From Rhizobium sp. NZLR1 (lineage in GTDB: Bacteria > Pseudomonadota > Alphaproteobacteria > Rhizobiales > Rhizobiaceae), in NCBI RefSeq assembly GCF_017357385.1, contig NZ_CP071632.1, forward strand, positions 2,981,501-3,045,500: a stretch of DNA of 64,000 bases, given 5' to 3'. The notes beneath the pieces were generated by a model, which was given only the letters and a program-made list of their open reading frames with translations, was not told where the DNA came from and searched no databases. This document shows, piece by piece, positions 16,616-24,617 of this stretch. Each line of letters begins with the position of its first letter. The stretch's first letter is position 1. The position numbers and the translations under genes are program-made.

Positions 16616-16652
16616 GCGACCTCCCGAACCGACCTTCTCGGCCGAGTTCATT

Positions 16653-16675
16653 TTAGGTCAGCATAACTGTCCTAA
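16653..16675. promoter_or_regulatory. Dyad between lysE-type and aldo/keto reductase genes
   Basis: TTAGG at 16653-16657 and CCTAA at 16671-16675 form an inverted repeat. A second pair, GTCAGC at 16657-16662 and GCTGAC at 16678-16683, overlaps it. The site lies 38-60 bases before the exporter start and about 90 bases before the reductase start. It may be an operator for one or both genes; no local regulator is encoded. Confidence 0.4.
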
Positions 16676-16766
16676 ACAGCTGACACCATTCCATCATTGT
16701 CATGGTGACAGGATTGCTTGAAAGATGGCGACACGGCCCAATCTCTTCGCGAACGGAAGAAAACCC

Positions 16767-17615
16767 ATGCAGGACGACCCGATCCCATCCATTACATTCC
16801 CGAACGGCGCGCAAGTGCCGGCACTCGGCCAGGGAAGCTGGGCCATGGGCGAGGATGCCGGCCACGCTAGGGCGGAGATCGAAAGTCTCAAGGTCGGCAT
16901 CGATCTCGGCATGACGCTGATCGACACCGCCGAAATGTACGGCGACGGCGGTGCCGAAGAGATCGTCGGCCAAGCGATCAGCGGACGGCGCGACGAGGTC
17001 TTCATCGTCAGCAAGGTCTATCCCTGGAACGCCAGCCTGAAGGGCACGGTCGAGGCCTGCGAGCGCAGTCTCGAACGGCTTCGCACCGACAGCATCGATC
17101 TCTATCTCCTGCACTGGCGCGGCAGCCATCCGCTGGCCGAGACCGTCGCGGCCTTCGAAATGCTGAAGGCATCCGGCAAGATCGGCGCCTGGGGCGTCTC
17201 CAACTTCGACACCGGCGACATGGAGGAACTTCTCGGAGTGCCCGACGGCGCCAATGTCGCCGCCAACCAGGTGCTCTACAATCTCTCCCGCCGCGGCATC
17301 GAATTCGACCTCTTGCCCTGGTGCCAGAGCCGTAAGATTCCCGTCATGGCCTATTCGCCGATCGAGCAGGGACATATCCTGCATCATCCCGAGCTGATCC
17401 GCATCGCCAAGGCCTATCAGGCAACGCCCGCCCAGCTGGCGCTGGCCTTCCTGCTCGAACGCGACGGCGTCATCGTCATCCCGAAGACATCGAATGCTGA
17501 ACGCGCGGCGGAAAACCGCGACTGCGTCTCGCTCGATATCACTGCCGAGGACTGGCAGGCGCTCGACGCCGCCTTCCCGCCGCCCACCAAGAAAAAACCG
17601 CTGGAGATGCTCTGA
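16767..17615 (+). CDS. Aldo/keto reductase
   Basis: This 282-residue cytosolic NADPH-dependent oxidoreductase has the AKR signature [20 protein letters not shown] with catalytic Asp and Tyr, Lys in [10 protein letters not shown], and His in [11 protein letters not shown]. The C-terminal cofactor motif [16 protein letters not shown] is intact. It resembles the YeaE-type of reductases acting on small aldehydes such as methylglyoxal (known for relatives, inferred here). ATG 16767 with GGAAG upstream gives the usual N-terminus; ATG 16725 would add 14 poorly conserved residues. Convergent with ilvH. Confidence 0.9.
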   Translation: MQDDPIPSITFPNGAQVPALGQGSWAMGEDAGHARAEIESLKVGIDLGMTLIDTAEMYGDGGAEEIVGQAISGRRDEVFIVSKVYPWNASLKGTVEACERSLERLRTDSIDLYLLHWRGSHPLAETVAAFEMLKASGKIGAWGVSNFDTGDMEELLGVPDGANVAANQVLYNLSRRGIEFDLLPWCQSRKIPVMAYSPIEQGHILHHPELIRIAKAYQATPAQLALAFLLERDGVIVIPKTSNAERAAENRDCVSLDITAEDWQALDAAFPPPTKKKPLEML

Positions 17616-17649
17616 TCTTCAGCGGCTTCCAATTATTACAGCAGCGAGC

Positions 17650-18222
17650 TTACATGCCCTGCGCGCCGCGATTCATTGCGGCGATGCCGGTGCGGCAGAC
17701 CTCGATGAGGCCGAGCGGCTTCATGATCGCCACGAACTGATCGATCTTCGATGACTTGCCGGTTATCTCAAGAATAAAGTGACCGACCGTCGCATCCACC
17801 ACCTTGGCATGGAAGGCATCGGCCAGGCGCAGCGTCTCGGCGCGCATGTCGCCCTCGCCGATCACCTTGACCAGCGCCACTTCGCGCTCGATCGGCCGGT
17901 CCTGGCCGAGTTCGCGGGCACGCACCGTCAGGTCGACGACGCGGTGTACCGGTACGATGCGCTCGAGCTGCGCCTTGATCTGCTCCAGCACATGCGGTGT
18001 GCCGCGTGTGACGATGGTGATCCGGGAAAGATGCGCCTGATGTTCGGTCTCGGAGACCGTCAGGCTTTCGATATTGTAGCCCCGGCCGGAAAACAGGCCG
18101 ATGACCCGGGCAAGAACGCCCGGCTCATTGTCGACGAGAATGGAAAGCGTGTGGCTTTCGATCGCCGCCGTTTCCGGCGAAATGAAATAGGCGGAGCCCG
18201 TGGGCTGAAGGTGTGCGTTCAT
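17650..18222 (-). CDS. ilvH: Acetolactate synthase small (regulatory) subunit
   Basis: The 190-residue protein has the ACT domain of the regulatory subunit (HTLSILVDNEPGVLARVIGL, FSGRGYNIESLTVSETEHQA) and the conserved C-terminal half (ALVKVIGEGDMRAETLRLAD). It binds valine and controls activity of the catalytic subunit IlvI in the first committed step of valine, leucine and isoleucine synthesis. It lies 83 bases downstream of ilvI, and the gap carries a palindromic repeat, yet the two probably share a transcript started at the ilvI attenuator. Confidence 0.95.
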   Translation of the reverse strand: MNAHLQPTGSAYFISPETAAIESHTLSILVDNEPGVLARVIGLFSGRGYNIESLTVSETEHQAHLSRITIVTRGTPHVLEQIKAQLERIVPVHRVVDLTVRARELGQDRPIEREVALVKVIGEGDMRAETLRLADAFHAKVVDATVGHFILEITGKSSKIDQFVAIMKPLGLIEVCRTGIAAMNRGAQGM

Positions 18223-18248
18223 GGTCTTGAGTTTCCTCTTCCCTGCCG

Positions 18249-18292
18249 CATAACCCCGAAAATCGGAAACGATTTTCGGAAAGGATTATGCG
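18249..18292. repeat. RIME-like palindrome between ilvI and ilvH
   Basis: Arms GCATAA...GAAAATCG and CGATTTTC...TTATGC flank a four-base centre. It belongs to the same family as the palindrome at 7589-7638. Inside the ilvIH transcript it would form a stable hairpin that could stabilise the upstream message or adjust subunit ratio. Confidence 0.65.
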
Positions 18293-18305
18293 CAAATTAA
18301 AAATG

Positions 18306-20096
18306 TCAGACGAGCGCGCGGCCCTTGGCATCGATTGCATTGGCGACCGCTTCGTCCGTGGCCTCATCCGGCAGCAGCATTTCGTTGTGGGCCTTGCCCG
18401 AGGGGATCATCGGGAAACAATTGGCGAGATTGGCAACGCGGCAATCGAAAATGACCGGCTTTCTGACCTCGATCATCTCCAGAATGGTGTCGTCGAGATG
18501 CTCCGGCTTTTCGCAACGCAGACCGACAGCACCATAGGCTTCCGCCAGCTTGACGAAATCAGGCATCGCCTCGGTATAGGAGTTCGACAGCCGGTTGCCG
18601 TGCAGCAGCTGCTGCCACTGGCGCACCATGCCCATATACTGGTTGTTCATGATAAAGATCTTGATCGGCGCATCGTGCTGGATCGCAGCCGACATTTCCT
18701 GGATGCACATCTGGATCGAGGCATCGCCGGCAATGTCGATGACGAGGCTGTCGGGATGGGCGATCTGTACGCCGAGCGCTGCCGGCAGGCCATATCCCAT
18801 CGTGCCGAGGCCGCCGGAAGTCATCCAGCGGTTCGGCTGCTCGAAGCCGAAGAACTGCGCCGCCCACATCTGGTGCTGGCCAACCTCGGTCGTGATGTAG
18901 GTGTCGCGGTCCTTGGTATGCGCGTAGAGCCGCTCCAGCGCATATTGCGGCATGATGACATCGCTGCTCCTTGTATAGGCAAAGGAGTTGCGCGCCCGCC
19001 AGCGAGCGATATCGGTCCACCAGTCCTCAAGGCGGCCCTTTTCCGGCTTCTTCGGCAGCGCCCTCCACAGGCGGACCATGTCTTCGAGGATATGGCCGAC
19101 ATCGCCGCGGATGCCGATATCGACACGGACGTTCTTGTTGATCGAAGATGGATCGATATCGATATGGATCTTCTTCGAATTCGGCGAAAAGGCATTGAGA
19201 CGGCCGGTGATACGGTCGTCGAAACGGGCGCCGATGCAGACCATGACATCGCAGTCGTGCATCGCCATGTTGGCCTCATAGGAGCCATGCATGCCGAGCA
19301 TCTTCAACCAGTTCTTGCCCGAAGCGGGATAGGCGCCGAGGCCCATCAGCGTCGAGGTGATCGGGAAATCGGTGAGTTCGACCAGCTCGCGCAGCAGCTT
19401 GGAAGCCTCAGGCCCGGAATTGACGACGCCACCGCCGGAATAGATGACCGGACGGCGCGCATTCGCCATCAGCTCGATCGCCGCATGGATCTGGTTGAGG
19501 TCGCCCTGGATCTTCGGCTGGTAGCTCTTCTGGATCGCGTAATCGGCGGGCGGCGTGTAGGTGCCGGTCGCAAACTGCACGTCTTTCGGAATATCGACGA
19601 CGACAGGACCCGGACGACCGGACTGGGCGATGCGGAAGGCTTCGTGGATGACTGCGGCGAGCTGGTTGACGTCCTTGACCAGCCAATTGTGCTTGGTGCA
19701 GGGCCGGGTGATGCCGACCGTATCGCATTCCTGGAAGGCGTCGGAGCCGATCAGCGGCGTCGGGACCTGACCGGTCAGGCAGACGAGCGGGATCGAATCC
19801 ATCAGCGCGTCCTGCAGCGGCGTGACCGCATTGGTAGCGCCCGGGCCCGAGGTCACCAGCATGACGCCGACCTTGCCGGTGGAGCGCGCGTACCCTTCGG
19901 CCGCATGACCTGCCCCCTGCTCATGGCGGACGAGGATGTGCTTGACGTCTTCCTGCTGGAAGATCTCGTCGTAGATCGGCAGGACCGCGCCGCCCGGATA
20001 GCCGAAGATATGTTCGACGCCGTTGTCCTTCAGCGCCTTGAGAACGATCTCCGCTCCCGTCATCCGATTGCCTGCCGCCTGATTGTCCGTGCTCAT
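18306..20096 (-). CDS. ilvI: Acetolactate synthase large (catalytic) subunit
   Basis: IlvI joins two pyruvates, or pyruvate and 2-oxobutyrate, using thiamine diphosphate, FAD and Mg2+. The 596-residue protein opens MSTDNQAAGNRMTGAEIVLK and shows HIFGYPGGAVLPIYDEI, the catalytic Glu in RHEQGAGHAAEGYAR, and the ThDP motif GDASIQMCIQEM to NNQYMGMVRQW. I start at ATG 20096; an upstream in-frame extension to 20156 runs back into the attenuator hairpins. It is controlled by a leader peptide and terminator at 20157-20270. The long antisense frame on the plus strand is a GC-driven shadow. Confidence 0.97.
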   Translation of the reverse strand: MSTDNQAAGNRMTGAEIVLKALKDNGVEHIFGYPGGAVLPIYDEIFQQEDVKHILVRHEQGAGHAAEGYARSTGKVGVMLVTSGPGATNAVTPLQDALMDSIPLVCLTGQVPTPLIGSDAFQECDTVGITRPCTKHNWLVKDVNQLAAVIHEAFRIAQSGRPGPVVVDIPKDVQFATGTYTPPADYAIQKSYQPKIQGDLNQIHAAIELMANARRPVIYSGGGVVNSGPEASKLLRELVELTDFPITSTLMGLGAYPASGKNWLKMLGMHGSYEANMAMHDCDVMVCIGARFDDRITGRLNAFSPNSKKIHIDIDPSSINKNVRVDIGIRGDVGHILEDMVRLWRALPKKPEKGRLEDWWTDIARWRARNSFAYTRSSDVIMPQYALERLYAHTKDRDTYITTEVGQHQMWAAQFFGFEQPNRWMTSGGLGTMGYGLPAALGVQIAHPDSLVIDIAGDASIQMCIQEMSAAIQHDAPIKIFIMNNQYMGMVRQWQQLLHGNRLSNSYTEAMPDFVKLAEAYGAVGLRCEKPEHLDDTILEMIEVRKPVIFDCRVANLANCFPMIPSGKAHNEMLLPDEATDEAVANAIDAKGRALV

Positions 20097-20156
20097 CTGT
20101 CTGTTCCGTTTGATGCTGGGATTGCGTTTGTGGCCGGAAGCCCGAATTTCGGGCAT

Positions 20157-20179
20157 AAAAAAAGGCCCCGGAGGAGCCT
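20157..20179 (-). terminator. Rho-independent attenuator terminator upstream of ilvI
   Basis: On the minus strand AGGCTCC-tcc-GGGGCCT forms a 7-bp stem with one T-G pair, directly followed by seven T. It lies 61 bases before the ilvI ATG and after the leader peptide, so it can end transcription ahead of the structural gene. Confidence 0.85.
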
Positions 20180-20187
20180 GTCATCTA

Positions 20188-20235
20188 GCGCATGGGTGGC
20201 TACCGCCGGATGGTTACACCATCCTGCCCATGCGC
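20188..20235 (-). promoter_or_regulatory. Attenuator stem-loops overlapping the leader peptide
   Basis: GCGCATGGG (20188-20196) pairs with CCCATGCGC (20227-20235); inside it GGATGG and CCATCC form a smaller hairpin around the leader stop codon. A ribosome stalled in the leader would mask one arm and change which structure forms, which is the basis of attenuation. I did not work out the exact anti-terminator pairing. Confidence 0.6.
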
Positions 20236-20270
20236 TTTCCCACCACGATAAGAGCCGTTGCGATTTTCAT
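20214..20270 (-). CDS. ilvL: ilvIH leader peptide, 18 residues rich in Ile/Leu/Val
   Basis: The frame reads MKIATALIVVGKRMGRMV and stops with TAA at 20214-20216. Ile, Leu, Ile, Val, Val lie within eight residues, exactly the amino acids made by the downstream pathway. Starvation for these would stall the ribosome here and favour read-through of the terminator at 20157-20179. Attenuation of ilvIH has been proposed in alphaproteobacteria by comparative genomics (Vitreschak and co-workers), and this copy fits. The peptide itself needs no function beyond being translated. Confidence 0.82.
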   Translation of the reverse strand: MKIATALIVVGKRMGRMV

Positions 20271-20420
20271 GGTCGGAAGTGATAGACAGAAAATTTCGCA
20301 GCGTCAACGCATGCCGCAATAAAAATCCATCCGCGCTCCTTTACCCTCTAAAAACCATGGTTTGAAGGATTTGTTAAAGGATGGACTTTATTCTTATGTC
20401 CCATTGCAGGGAGTAGCCCT

Positions 20421-22445
20421 TTGCTCAACAACGACTTGCGCGTGTCTGGCAAGGCAGGCGAGCACGATCGCCGCGATGGCCATGCACCGGGAAATCGCTT
20501 TCTTGGCCGCGTCGTTGCGTGCAGCGGCTCGCGGGCGACCATTGCTGCCGTCGCCGAAGAAGGCGGCACCGATCTGACCGAACTCTGGTCCGTCGGTCGG
20601 CTGATTTCGATCAGTGTCGGCCGCAACCGCGTCGTCGCCCTCGTCTACCAGATGAACACCGGCAGCCATGCCTGGGGCGAAGGCGAGGACAATAATTTCA
20701 AAATCGAGACCGAGCTGCTCGGCGAAGTCCGTGTTGATGAGGACGGGCGCGAAGAATTCTCGACCGGCATCTCGTGTTATCCCTATCTCGGCGCCATCGC
20801 CCATCGCATCCGCGCTGCCGACCTGATACGCATCTATGATGCGGGAGAGGGCACGACCGCCGTCATCGGCAAGCTGACTCAGGACGAAAGTATCGACGCG
20901 GCGATCCACATCCCCTCGATGCTCTCCAAGCATTTCGCCGTCGTCGGCTCCACCGGCGTCGGCAAGTCGACGGCCGTGTCGCTGCTCTTGCACAAAGCGA
21001 TCGCGGCGGATCCGAAACTGCGTGTGCTGATCCTCGATCCGCATAACGAATTCGCCGCTGCCTTTCCCAACCACGCCGTCACCATCGATACCGATACGCT
21101 CGACCTGCCCTTCTGGCTGATGCGATTGGAGGAGTTTGCCGAAGTCGTCTTTCGCGGCCGCCCGCCGGTGCCCGAAGAGCTCGACATGCTGCGCGATATC
21201 CTGCCGGAAGCCAAACGCGCCTTCCGCGGCAGTGACAATTCGCTGGTGCGCCGCACGACGGAAAAGAGTTCCATCACCGCCGACACGCCGGTGCCCTACC
21301 GCATGGCCGATCTGCTGGCGCTGATCGACGAGCGCATCGGTCGCCTCGAAGGCCGTACCGAAAAGCCCTTCCTCCGGTCGCTGAAAATGCGCCTGATCGC
21401 CGCGATCAACGATCCGCGCTACCACTTCATGTTCTCCAACAACACGATCAGCGACACGATCACCGAGACCATCGCGCAGATCTTCCGCGTTCCGGGCGAG
21501 AACCGGCCGATCTGCGCCTTCCAGCTCGCCGGCATTCCCTCCGAAGTCGTCAATTCGGTCGCCTCCGTGCTCTGCCGCATGGCCTTCGAGGTGGCGCTGT
21601 GGAGCGAAGGCGCCATCCACATGCTGGTCGTTTGCGAAGAAGCCCACCGCTACATCCCCTCCGATCCGAGCCTCGGCTTCGTGCCGACGCGCCAGGCGAT
21701 CGCCCGCATCGCCAAGGAGGGACGCAAATACGGCGTCTCGCTCGGCATCATCACCCAACGGCCGGGTGAGCTCGACCAGACGATCCTGTCGCAGTGCTCG
21801 ACACTCTTTGCCATGCGCCTTGCCAACGACCGAGACCAGGAAATCATCCGCTCGGCCATCCCGAACTCGTCGATCTCGACGACGAGTTTCATCTCCTCGA
21901 TCGGCAACGGTGAGGCGATTGCTTTCGGCGAGGCGATCAGCGTACCGATGCGCATGCGCTTTTCCCGCGTCGACGAGAGCCTGCTGCCGAAGGCGAGCAG
22001 CGCCAACAGCAAACACAGTGAGGAAGATCCGGATACGGTCGACCTGCGCAAGATCGTCACCCGCATGCGGGCGGTCACTGTCGGACCCGACATCTCGAAT
22101 TTCCAGGTGAGCTATGCTGCGTCCGCCGCAGGCCCCGACGAGGCCGATGCAGCCGACGAGGATATCGACGCAATACCCTACGCGCCGCCTGCGCCGTCGT
22201 CCGCTCCGCTCGAATCCTACCGGCGCGAACTGCTGCCGCAGACACCGCGACTGGACCCGGTCGCACCGCCAGCGATCGACCCCCGGCTGGACGCGCTCCG
22301 CCGCGAGATGCGCCGCGAGGAGCCGGTCTTCCCCCGGCCGGCATCACCGACGGACCAGCCCGCGATCACCCGCCGGGAACCCGGCACGTCGCTGCGCGAA
22401 AGCATCCTGAAAAAACCGCTGAGCAGCCTCTACAACAAGGATTGA
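20421..22445 (+). CDS. HerA-like ATPase (DUF87 family)
   Basis: This 674-residue protein carries a HerA/FtsK-type ATPase. An N-terminal beta-rich domain (GRVVACSGSRATIAAV, TELWSVGRLISISVGRNRVV) precedes Walker A VVGSTGVGKSTAVSLLLHKA at about residue 175, Walker B MLVVCEEAHRYIP and sensor VSLGIITQRPGELDQTILSQ. The last 120 residues are proline-rich and probably disordered. Homologues such as archaeal HerA thread DNA during end resection, but bacterial members of this group lack an obvious NurA partner, and none is nearby. The TTG at 20421 has GGGAG seven bases upstream; the next in-frame ATG is far inside. Divergent from ilvI. Confidence 0.85.
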   Translation: MLNNDLRVSGKAGEHDRRDGHAPGNRFLGRVVACSGSRATIAAVAEEGGTDLTELWSVGRLISISVGRNRVVALVYQMNTGSHAWGEGEDNNFKIETELLGEVRVDEDGREEFSTGISCYPYLGAIAHRIRAADLIRIYDAGEGTTAVIGKLTQDESIDAAIHIPSMLSKHFAVVGSTGVGKSTAVSLLLHKAIAADPKLRVLILDPHNEFAAAFPNHAVTIDTDTLDLPFWLMRLEEFAEVVFRGRPPVPEELDMLRDILPEAKRAFRGSDNSLVRRTTEKSSITADTPVPYRMADLLALIDERIGRLEGRTEKPFLRSLKMRLIAAINDPRYHFMFSNNTISDTITETIAQIFRVPGENRPICAFQLAGIPSEVVNSVASVLCRMAFEVALWSEGAIHMLVVCEEAHRYIPSDPSLGFVPTRQAIARIAKEGRKYGVSLGIITQRPGELDQTILSQCSTLFAMRLANDRDQEIIRSAIPNSSISTTSFISSIGNGEAIAFGEAISVPMRMRFSRVDESLLPKASSANSKHSEEDPDTVDLRKIVTRMRAVTVGPDISNFQVSYAASAAGPDEADAADEDIDAIPYAPPAPSSAPLESYRRELLPQTPRLDPVAPPAIDPRLDALRREMRREEPVFPRPASPTDQPAITRREPGTSLRESILKKPLSSLYNKD

Positions 22446-22465
22446 CGCTGGCGCTCGATCTCCAA

Positions 22466-22505
22466 AGTACGACCCGAAAAGCGTAGCGGTTTTCGGACGA
22501 CATCA
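22466..22505. repeat. Partial copy of dispersed repeat family A
   Basis: The sequence AAGTACGACCCGAAAAGCGT with following AGCGGTTTTCGGACGACATC matches the core of the repeats at 10145 and 44388. It fills the short gap between the convergent HerA-like and DapA-like genes. Confidence 0.55.
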
Positions 22506-22509
22506 TGCC

Positions 22510-23412
22510 CTACCGTTCCAAGGCGATCAGGGGCTCGACAGCGTCGAGCACACGCTGCCGATCCATCGGCCCAAGCGGCAAGAGTGGCCGCGGCAGCTGT
22601 ACCTGGGCGAGAGAAAGAACGTCGACCAGCGTATAGACCACACGGATGCTTCCGAAATCCTTGAACGTTTTCCAGAGCGGCTGCAGGAGGCCATCGAGCC
22701 GGAGCGTCTCGGCGCGGTCTCCGGCAATCGCGGCTGTGGTTAGCGCAAGAGCAACGCGCGGAAACAAGCCGCCGACGACGCTGTACCAGGCGTCGGCGCC
22801 TGAGAGGAGCGCCTCGGCAGCGCCCCAGTCGCCGCTGTAGCCGATCTCAAGGTTCGTCGTCTGACGCAATGCCGCCAGTTCGCCTCTGAAATCGCTGTCA
22901 ACGGGCAGAGGCATCTTCACCGCCCTGATTGTCTCGATCTCGGAGAGCCGCTGCAAAAGGTCCCGGCTGAAGGTAAAGTGGGTCGTGCCGGGATTGTTGT
23001 AGATGCAAAGCGGCAGCTTCGCCGCCTTCGTGACCGCGAGGAAGTGCTGGTAGGCTTCTTCCTGGGTGAGCGGCGTATATGAGACGGGCGCCAGCAGAAG
23101 AGCGTCTGCACCAGCGGCCTCGGCATCCCTGGCGAGATCGACGGCATGGTCCGTCCGCAGGGCACCGGCGCCGACGACGAGGGGAACGCGACCTGCGACG
23201 CACTCGACCGCAGCTTGAACGGCCCGCAGCCGCTCCTCACGCGTGAGAAAGGCGTAGATCCCGGTGCTGCCGAGAAGGCCGATGGAAGCGACGCCTGCGT
23301 CACACAGACGATCCAGCAGGCGGCAGAGGGATTCGGTGTCCACGCGGCCATCTATATCGGCGGGGGTCGGCGGAAAGGCCGAAAGGCTATGAAACGGTGA
23401 AGCGACAGACAT
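22510..23412 (-). CDS. Dihydrodipicolinate synthase (DapA)-family aldolase
   Basis: The 300-residue TIM-barrel protein shows the DapA-family features GLLGSTGIYAFLTREERLRA, LPLCIYNNPGTTHFTF with the conserved Tyr, and the Schiff-base Lys in IRAVKMPLPVD. Proteins of this superfamily cleave or form C-C bonds through a pyruvate-lysine adduct; paralogues include N-acetylneuraminate lyase and keto-acid aldolases. The TGNxGE-type motif of true DapA is changed to GSTGIY, so lysine synthesis is unlikely. It is not in an obvious operon and the substrate is unknown. Confidence 0.85.
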   Translation of the reverse strand: MSVASPFHSLSAFPPTPADIDGRVDTESLCRLLDRLCDAGVASIGLLGSTGIYAFLTREERLRAVQAAVECVAGRVPLVVGAGALRTDHAVDLARDAEAAGADALLLAPVSYTPLTQEEAYQHFLAVTKAAKLPLCIYNNPGTTHFTFSRDLLQRLSEIETIRAVKMPLPVDSDFRGELAALRQTTNLEIGYSGDWGAAEALLSGADAWYSVVGGLFPRVALALTTAAIAGDRAETLRLDGLLQPLWKTFKDFGSIRVVYTLVDVLSLAQVQLPRPLLPLGPMDRQRVLDAVEPLIALER

Positions 23413-23720
23413 GATGCGATCCTAAAAGACGGTCGACATGAGAACAACAGGCGCGATCCGGCACCGGCGAAAAACACGGCAAGACTTCCCTCGGTCGCCG
23501 ACGCAGACTTTGGTAACAGCACCAATGTCGACTATGCCAATGACACTTATCAGATCTCCTGCGATCGCAAAGTACCCGGTTACCATATGCCTGATCGAGA
23601 CCGACCGGGAGCCGTCGACGAAGGCGGGCTCTTATGGTCACGAACAACCGCACAGAATGAAAGTGGATTTTGCCCAATACCCAGCACAAGTGCGACAGCC
23701 GAACGACTTCGCCGCCTCAC
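23413..23720. other. Intergenic region between DapA-like gene and miaA
   Basis: Nothing convincing is coded here. A 54-codon minus-strand frame (23422-23586, starting MVTGYFAIAGDLISVIGIVD) is hydrophobic at its start but has no ribosome site and no recognisable similarity. The region should hold the promoter of the DapA-like gene and the 3' end signals of miaA. Confidence 0.3.
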
Positions 23721-24617
23721 CTAAACCGTCAGCTGTTCCCAGCTGCCGTCCATCTGGTTGCGGAACCAGGTCATTTGCCGCTTGGCATATTGCCGCGTTG
23801 CCGCAGCCCCCTTCTCCAGCACCTCGTCGCGCGTCATCTGGCCCTTCAGCATCGCCGCAATCTGCGGCACGCCGATTGCCTTCATCACAGGGGCCTCGGC
23901 CGGCAGACCAAGCGCCACCAGCGTCTTCACCTCGTCCTCCGCGCCCTGCCGCAGCATCTTTTCGAAACGACCGTTGATGCGCTCATGCAGCACCGCCCGG
24001 TCCGGCAGCACGACGATCTTGCGAGCCTGGGCAGCGTCGATCACCACTGGTCCGGACCGGCCCTGGAATTCGGCGATCGACCGTCCCGTCGCCTTGACCA
24101 CTTCAAGCGCCCGGACGATGCGCTGCCCGTCCTGGCGGTTGAGGCTTGCCGCCATGGCGGGATCGGCCTCGGCAAGCTCTGCATGAAGCCCCTCCGGCCC
24201 CTCCTCCAGCAGCCGCGCCCTGAATTCCTCCCGTAACGCCTCCGGTATCTCGGGCATATCGGCGAGGCCGCCGGTCAGCGCTTTGAAATAGAGCCCGGTG
24301 CCGCCGACGAAGACCGGCAGCCGGCCGGCAGCTCTGAGCGCCGGCAGCAGCACCGCGACATCGCGCAGCCAGGCGCCAGTGGAATAACCGGAACCCGCCG
24401 GCACATGGCCGTAGAGATGATGCGGCACACCCTGCATCTCCTCTTCCGACGGGCGCGCGGTCAGCACCTGCAGCGTGTCATAGACCTGCATGCTATCGGC
24501 GTTGACGACCGCGCCGCGATGGCGCTTTGCCAGTTCGACGGCGAGAGCGGACTTGCCGCTGGCAGTCGGCCCGGTTATCAGGATCGCGTTCACTGTGCTC
24601 AGAAGGTTTTCCATCAT
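23721..24617 (-). CDS. miaA: tRNA dimethylallyltransferase
   Basis: MiaA transfers a dimethylallyl group to A37 of tRNAs reading codons that begin with U. The P-loop AILITGPTASGKSALAVELA is followed by the DSMQVYDTLQVLTARPSEEE motif, HHLYGHVPAGSGYSTGAWL and PVFVGGTGLYFKALTGG, all signature blocks. Length is 298 residues from ATG 24617 or 297 from ATG 24614. The start overlaps the divergent serB start codon (CATG at 24615-24618), so no intergenic space exists and each promoter must lie inside the other gene. Confidence 0.95.
   Translation of the reverse strand: MMENLLSTVNAILITGPTASGKSALAVELAKRHRGAVVNADSMQVYDTLQVLTARPSEEEMQGVPHHLYGHVPAGSGYSTGAWLRDVAVLLPALRAAGRLPVFVGGTGLYFKALTGGLADMPEIPEALREEFRARLLEEGPEGLHAELAEADPAMAASLNRQDGQRIVRALEVVKATGRSIAEFQGRSGPVVIDAAQARKIVVLPDRAVLHERINGRFEKMLRQGAEDEVKTLVALGLPAEAPVMKAIGVPQIAAMLKGQMTRDEVLEKGAAATRQYAKRQMTWFRNQMDGSWEQLTV

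Noticed and set aside
18288..20282. 664-codon plus-strand open frame
   Set aside because: Antisense to ilvI, which is identified with certainty; the translation has no recognisable domains and reflects high GC at codon position 3.
20394..22016. 540-codon minus-strand open frame
   Set aside because: Antisense to the HerA-like ATPase gene, which has intact Walker motifs.
23422..23586. 54-codon minus-strand frame with a hydrophobic start
   Set aside because: No ribosome site and no recognisable similarity; kept only as a note in the intergenic entry.
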